Shown here one piece after another: positions 9,166-11,215 of a stretch of 11,215 bases of DNA; position 1 is the first letter of the stretch; every line of letters starts with the position of its first letter. Source of the DNA: Bacillota bacterium (GTDB lineage: Bacteria; Bacillota; Clostridia; Clostridiales; Clostridiaceae); the NCBI GenBank assembly GCA_030706015.1, contig JAUZPI010000117.1, forward strand, positions 1-11,215, given 5' to 3'. Made by a program: the position numbers and the translations under genes. The notes beneath the pieces were generated by a model, which saw only the letters and a program-made list of their open reading frames with translations, was not told the origin of the DNA and made no database searches.

Positions 9166-9388
9166 GTAGAATATTACTATATCAGAAATGCTCAAGGAGA
9201 TATAATTGGGTTATTTGACAAAACAGGAGCACAGGTTGTAAGCTGTACCCATGATAGCTTGGGTAAGCTTATAGCTATAAAAGATGGAAGTGGAAATGAT
9301 ATAACAAATAATACGTCAAGTGTCGGATATAAGAACCCTTACAGGTATAGGGAGTATAGGTATGATACCGAGACGCAGCTTTATTACT
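9166..9388 (+). pseudogene. Orphan copy of the RHS core (5' exon part)
   Basis: The 223 bases match 4391-4613 base for base in length and encode VEYYYIRNAQGDIIGLFDKT through ETQLYY. Identity is lower at the left and nearly complete at the right: the last 90 bases before the intron differ at one position (T9381 against C4606, silent). No scaffold precedes it, so it cannot make a full RHS protein. It resembles the displaced tip cassettes (orphans) known from rhs loci, where a short piece of core gives homology for recombination with the main gene. It is interrupted by an intron fragment at the same base as the main gene, and what follows is broken by an IS. Confidence 0.85.
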
Positions 9389-9555
9389 GTGCGACACGTT
9401 CCTAACTTAAAAGGTTAGGCATCAAGCTGACAGGCTTGATAGAACTAATAGTTTGAAAAGTCAAATGAGAGGGTAACGCCTTGAAGGGCTTTCTCTGATA
9501 CTCCGAATAGCAATTCCTCTAATAAGAGAAGAATTGTTATAAGCTCGGTGAAGTC
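9389..9555 (+). mobile_element. 5' fragment (167 nt) of a second, related group II intron
   Basis: It begins GTGCGAC directly after ...TTTATTACT, the same insertion point as the intron at 4614. It aligns without gaps to 4614-4780, with about 15 differences, ten of them inside one hairpin (about 9515-9540). There the fragment has CAATT/AATTG with CTCT/AGAG stems, where the first intron has CGAGG/CCTGG with weaker TTTT/GGAG pairing. Homology stops abruptly at 9555, where the left repeat of the IS starts. The maturase gene and domains V and VI are missing, so this fragment cannot splice. Confidence 0.88.
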
Positions 9556-9572
9556 CTGACGTACTGACAGTA
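9556..9572 (+). repeat. IS left terminal inverted repeat
   Basis: CTGACGTACTGACAGTA pairs with the inverted copy at 10990-11006; mismatches occur only at positions 6 and 10. It adjoins the truncated intron directly. Confidence 0.87.
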
Positions 9573-9690
9573 AAAAGGGCAATGTACCCAAGGATTTATA
9601 TGCCAATAAAAAAGTATAGAAAAAAACATAGTTAATTCCTAAAATATAAGTTAGGCTCTCATACGAAACTTATAAAAAGGAGAATTAACT

Positions 9691-10812
9691 ATGAACAATC
9701 AAGAATATATTACTGCAGAATTAGAAAAAATACTATATAAAATATTACCCATATCACCCAAGAGGTTGAAGAATTTAGTAGCAGTTGTTATTGGAATCTT
9801 ATTATCTAAATCAGTGATACTTTCAGAAATCTCTCAAAAACTAAAAGATAATTATACTGATGCAACAGAAGGAAGTAAGATAAGAAGAATATTTAGATTT
9901 CTTTCAAAATCAACAACAAAATCAGATTACCTATACTATTGTTTTATTGAAGAAGTAATAAAAAACTATGTAAAAAGAAGCAATTCTAAAAAGATAGTTA
10001 TAATTTTTGATCATACAACATTAGAAGATAGGTTTTTAATATTGCAATTTTCTTTAAAAGTAGGTAAAAGGACAGTACCCCTATGGTATAAAATATTTTA
10101 TTATAATGAAAAAGATAATAAAAGCTTTGAGCATATAAAACAAGGAATATCAGAACTCAATGAAATTCTCAGTTCATATGATTATGAGGTTTTATTATTA
10201 GCCGATAGAGGCTTTAAGAGTATAGATTTATTCAAATATATAGATGCACTAGAATGGAAATATTGCATAAGATGCACCAACGATATGCTTATAAAAATAG
10301 AAGACAAGAAAAAAATAAAATACCTAAATGATATAAAACCCGTTAAGGGTAAGGTTAAAAAATTTGATGGAATTTTGCTAAGCGAAAAAGAGTATAAATG
10401 CAATTTGGCAGTATGCAGAGCTGGGGATTCAGAAGATACATGGTATTTAGCTACTAATATGAAAAGTAAAAACGCAGTTAATGAGTATAAAAAGAGATTT
10501 GATATAGAAGAAATGTTTAGAGATTTAAAATCTAACGGTTTTAATATGGAAGATACTTGGACAGAAGATATTGAGTATTTTCAAAATTTGTACTTATGCT
10601 TAAACATAGCGTATACTTGGATGATAGTTTTAGGTGCAGATTGTTCCAAAAATAAGAAGAGTAAAATTATAGGCGCAACAAAAAAGATAAAGAATAAGGT
10701 AGTTAGGGTATATAGCCTATTTTCTAGTAGTATTACTTGGTTTAATAGATGTTATGATGCTGATAGAAAAAAATATAACTTAAAATTTAACTTTGTACTT
10801 TATGACATTTAA
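9691..10812 (+). CDS. IS4-family DDE transposase
   Basis: This enzyme cuts and joins the ends of the surrounding IS. The 373-aa protein has an N-terminal DNA-binding part (about 1-95) and an RNase H-like catalytic core with D107 (IIFDHTT), D172 (LLLADRGF) and E273 in YKKRFDIEEMFRDLK. The last motif is an exact Y-(2)-R-(3)-E-(6)-K signature (Y266, R269, E273, K280), diagnostic of the IS4 family. Length is within the family range. The start is ATG 9691, eight bases after AAGGAG (9677-9682). The frame is intact and all catalytic residues are present, so it may be active. Confidence 0.95.
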   Translation: MNNQEYITAELEKILYKILPISPKRLKNLVAVVIGILLSKSVILSEISQKLKDNYTDATEGSKIRRIFRFLSKSTTKSDYLYYCFIEEVIKNYVKRSNSKKIVIIFDHTTLEDRFLILQFSLKVGKRTVPLWYKIFYYNEKDNKSFEHIKQGISELNEILSSYDYEVLLLADRGFKSIDLFKYIDALEWKYCIRCTNDMLIKIEDKKKIKYLNDIKPVKGKVKKFDGILLSEKEYKCNLAVCRAGDSEDTWYLATNMKSKNAVNEYKKRFDIEEMFRDLKSNGFNMEDTWTEDIEYFQNLYLCLNIAYTWMIVLGADCSKNKKSKIIGATKKIKNKVVRVYSLFSSSITWFNRCYDADRKKYNLKFNFVLYDI

Positions 10813-10989
10813 TATGGTTAAAAAGTAAATATGTGGATTAAAATTTGAGAACAAGCATACCTATTTTAAAATCCACAAAAATCATATTTATGAATTTTAA
10901 TGCTTCGAAGGATATTAGTTTACGCAATTCCATTGTAAATATAAGTAACTTAATGATATTTATTCAGAACTGCCCTAACTTATGTAATA
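10813..10989 (+). other. Non-coding right part of the IS with a long hairpin
   Basis: There is no gene in these 177 bases between the transposase stop and the right repeat. A hairpin is formed by TGTGGATTAAAAT (10832-10844) and ATTTTAAAATCCACA (10863-10877), with an 18-base loop and two unpaired bases. Without a T-run it is not a typical terminator, although it may slow transcription or protect the 3' end. A 10-base sequence CCTAACTTAT (10974-10983) is the inverse of ATAAGTTAGG (9646-9655), a subterminal inverted pair. An ATG at 10845 opens a frame running through the right IS end into RHS sequence; it is a chimera and not a gene. Confidence 0.5.
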
Positions 10990-11006
10990 TACTGTCCGTA
11001 GGTCAG
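10990..11006 (+). repeat. IS right terminal inverted repeat
   Basis: TACTGTCCGTAGGTCAG is the inverted partner of 9556-9572 (15 of 17). RHS core sequence resumes at the next base. Confidence 0.87.
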
Positions 11007-11082
11007 ATTAATGCTGATACCATAGCTGCAAGTACAGGAGAGCTTTTAACTGGTAATATGTTTGCTTATTGCAGAAATAATC
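11007..11082 (+). pseudogene. Orphan RHS core, distal fragment
   Basis: It encodes INADTIAASTGELLTGNMFAYCRNN, matching INADTIAGKTGNLLSHNMFAYCLNN of the intact gene (from base 7304). The 38 bases that should lie between the intron and this point are missing, evidently lost with the rest of the intron when the IS joined here. It ends after the first base of the Pro codon of the NNPV motif, where foreign sequence starts. Beyond the window this cassette probably continued into another toxin tip. Confidence 0.82.
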
Positions 11083-11215
11083 GTGTGCCTAGACTAAAGC
11101 ACTCGTAGCTAGCTGGGGAAGGACCAGCAGTAATAAAAGGTAGAAATTACTTAGCTTGGATGGAAGTATGGAAGGTAACTGAAATGCTTAAGCCCATCGA
11201 CGAAAATCTGGATAT
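11083..11215 (+). mobile_element. Possible 5' end of a third group II intron (runs off the window)
   Basis: RHS sequence stops after AATAATC and is followed by GTGTGCC, which fits the GUGYG start of group II introns, in the middle of the expected Pro codon (CCT) of NNPV. The next 130 bases do not encode RHS and meet a stop at once. They contain stem-loop potential (GCTGG...CCAGC near 11115-11131) typical of structured RNA. They do not resemble the intron at 4614. The identification rests on the start motif and the clean break in a conserved codon; an ordinary insertion or rearrangement remains possible. Confidence 0.45.

Larger units (their letters stand above)
9556..11006 (+). mobile_element. 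IS4-family insertion sequence
   Basis: The element is 1451 bases, with 17-bp terminal inverted repeats: left CTGACGTACTGACAGTA (9556-9572) and right, reversed, CTGACCTACGGACAGTA (10990-11006), 15 of 17 matching. It carries one transposase gene. The left end coincides exactly with the end of intron homology and the right end with resumed RHS homology, which supports the limits. No target duplication is seen: the left flank reads GTGAAGTC and the right flank ATTAATGC. This points to deletion or recombination after insertion. Size and organisation fit the IS4 family; the named IS cannot be given from memory. Confidence 0.88.

Noticed and set aside
9646..10983. ATAAGTTAGG/CCTAACTTAT inverted pair as the IS ends
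   Set aside because: The 17-bp repeats at 9556 and 11006 are longer and coincide exactly with the breaks in intron and RHS homology.
10845..11108. 87-codon ORF at the right of the IS
   Set aside because: It is a chimera of IS non-coding DNA, an RHS fragment and the possible third intron; the N-terminal half has no protein character.
1..11215. CRISPR array, tRNA or rRNA genes
   Set aside because: No regularly spaced repeats and no tRNA or rRNA-like sequence were seen; the repeated codon patterns in 1-4613 are YD repeats of the protein.

Overview
The window is AT-rich DNA whose coding style (AT-ending codons, AGGAG-type ribosome sites, a wall-associated type of RHS/YD-repeat protein with a DNRLRE domain) points to a Firmicute, most likely Clostridium or a close relative; species cannot be read from the sequence. 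It is an accessory polymorphic-toxin locus, with all genes on the + strand.

Layout. Bases 1-4613 encode a very large RHS protein, cut off at its 5' end by the window: a DNRLRE-like domain, an N-terminal RHS region, two carbohydrate-binding-like modules, a long YD-repeat stretch and the conserved RHS core. In the core motif (ETQLYY/LQSRYY) the gene is split by a complete 2652-base group II intron (4614-7265). The intron has GTGCG at the 5' end, a textbook 34-nt domain V, and an intact 605-aa reverse transcriptase/maturase with a C-terminal HNH endonuclease. Joining 4613 to 7266 rebuilds a TTG Leu codon and restores an unbroken reading frame into the second exon (7266-7897), which carries the rest of the core and a C-terminal toxin-like domain with GIY-YIG-like spacing. 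A leucine-rich-repeat protein follows after 25 bases (7923-8765) and is the likely cognate immunity protein. A strong rho-independent terminator (9002-9042) closes this module.

Downstream lies a broken, orphan-like RHS cassette. It holds a 223-base copy of the core (9166-9388), interrupted at exactly the same site by the first 167 bases of a related but distinct group II intron (9389-9555). An IS4-family insertion sequence follows (9556-11006; 17-bp terminal inverted repeats, DDE transposase of 373 aa). Straight after its right end the RHS core resumes (11007-11082). No target duplication is visible, so the rest of that intron and about 38 bases of exon appear to have been deleted in connection with the IS. 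The core is interrupted again at 11083, within the NNP codon motif, by a GTGTG-starting sequence that may be a third group II intron running off the window.

Taken together, a toxin/immunity module has its toxin tip separated from its delivery scaffold by a ribozyme. Full-length toxin can only be made from spliced RNA; unspliced message stops five codons into the intron. The core positions that join scaffold to tip appear to be repeatedly used intron targets.
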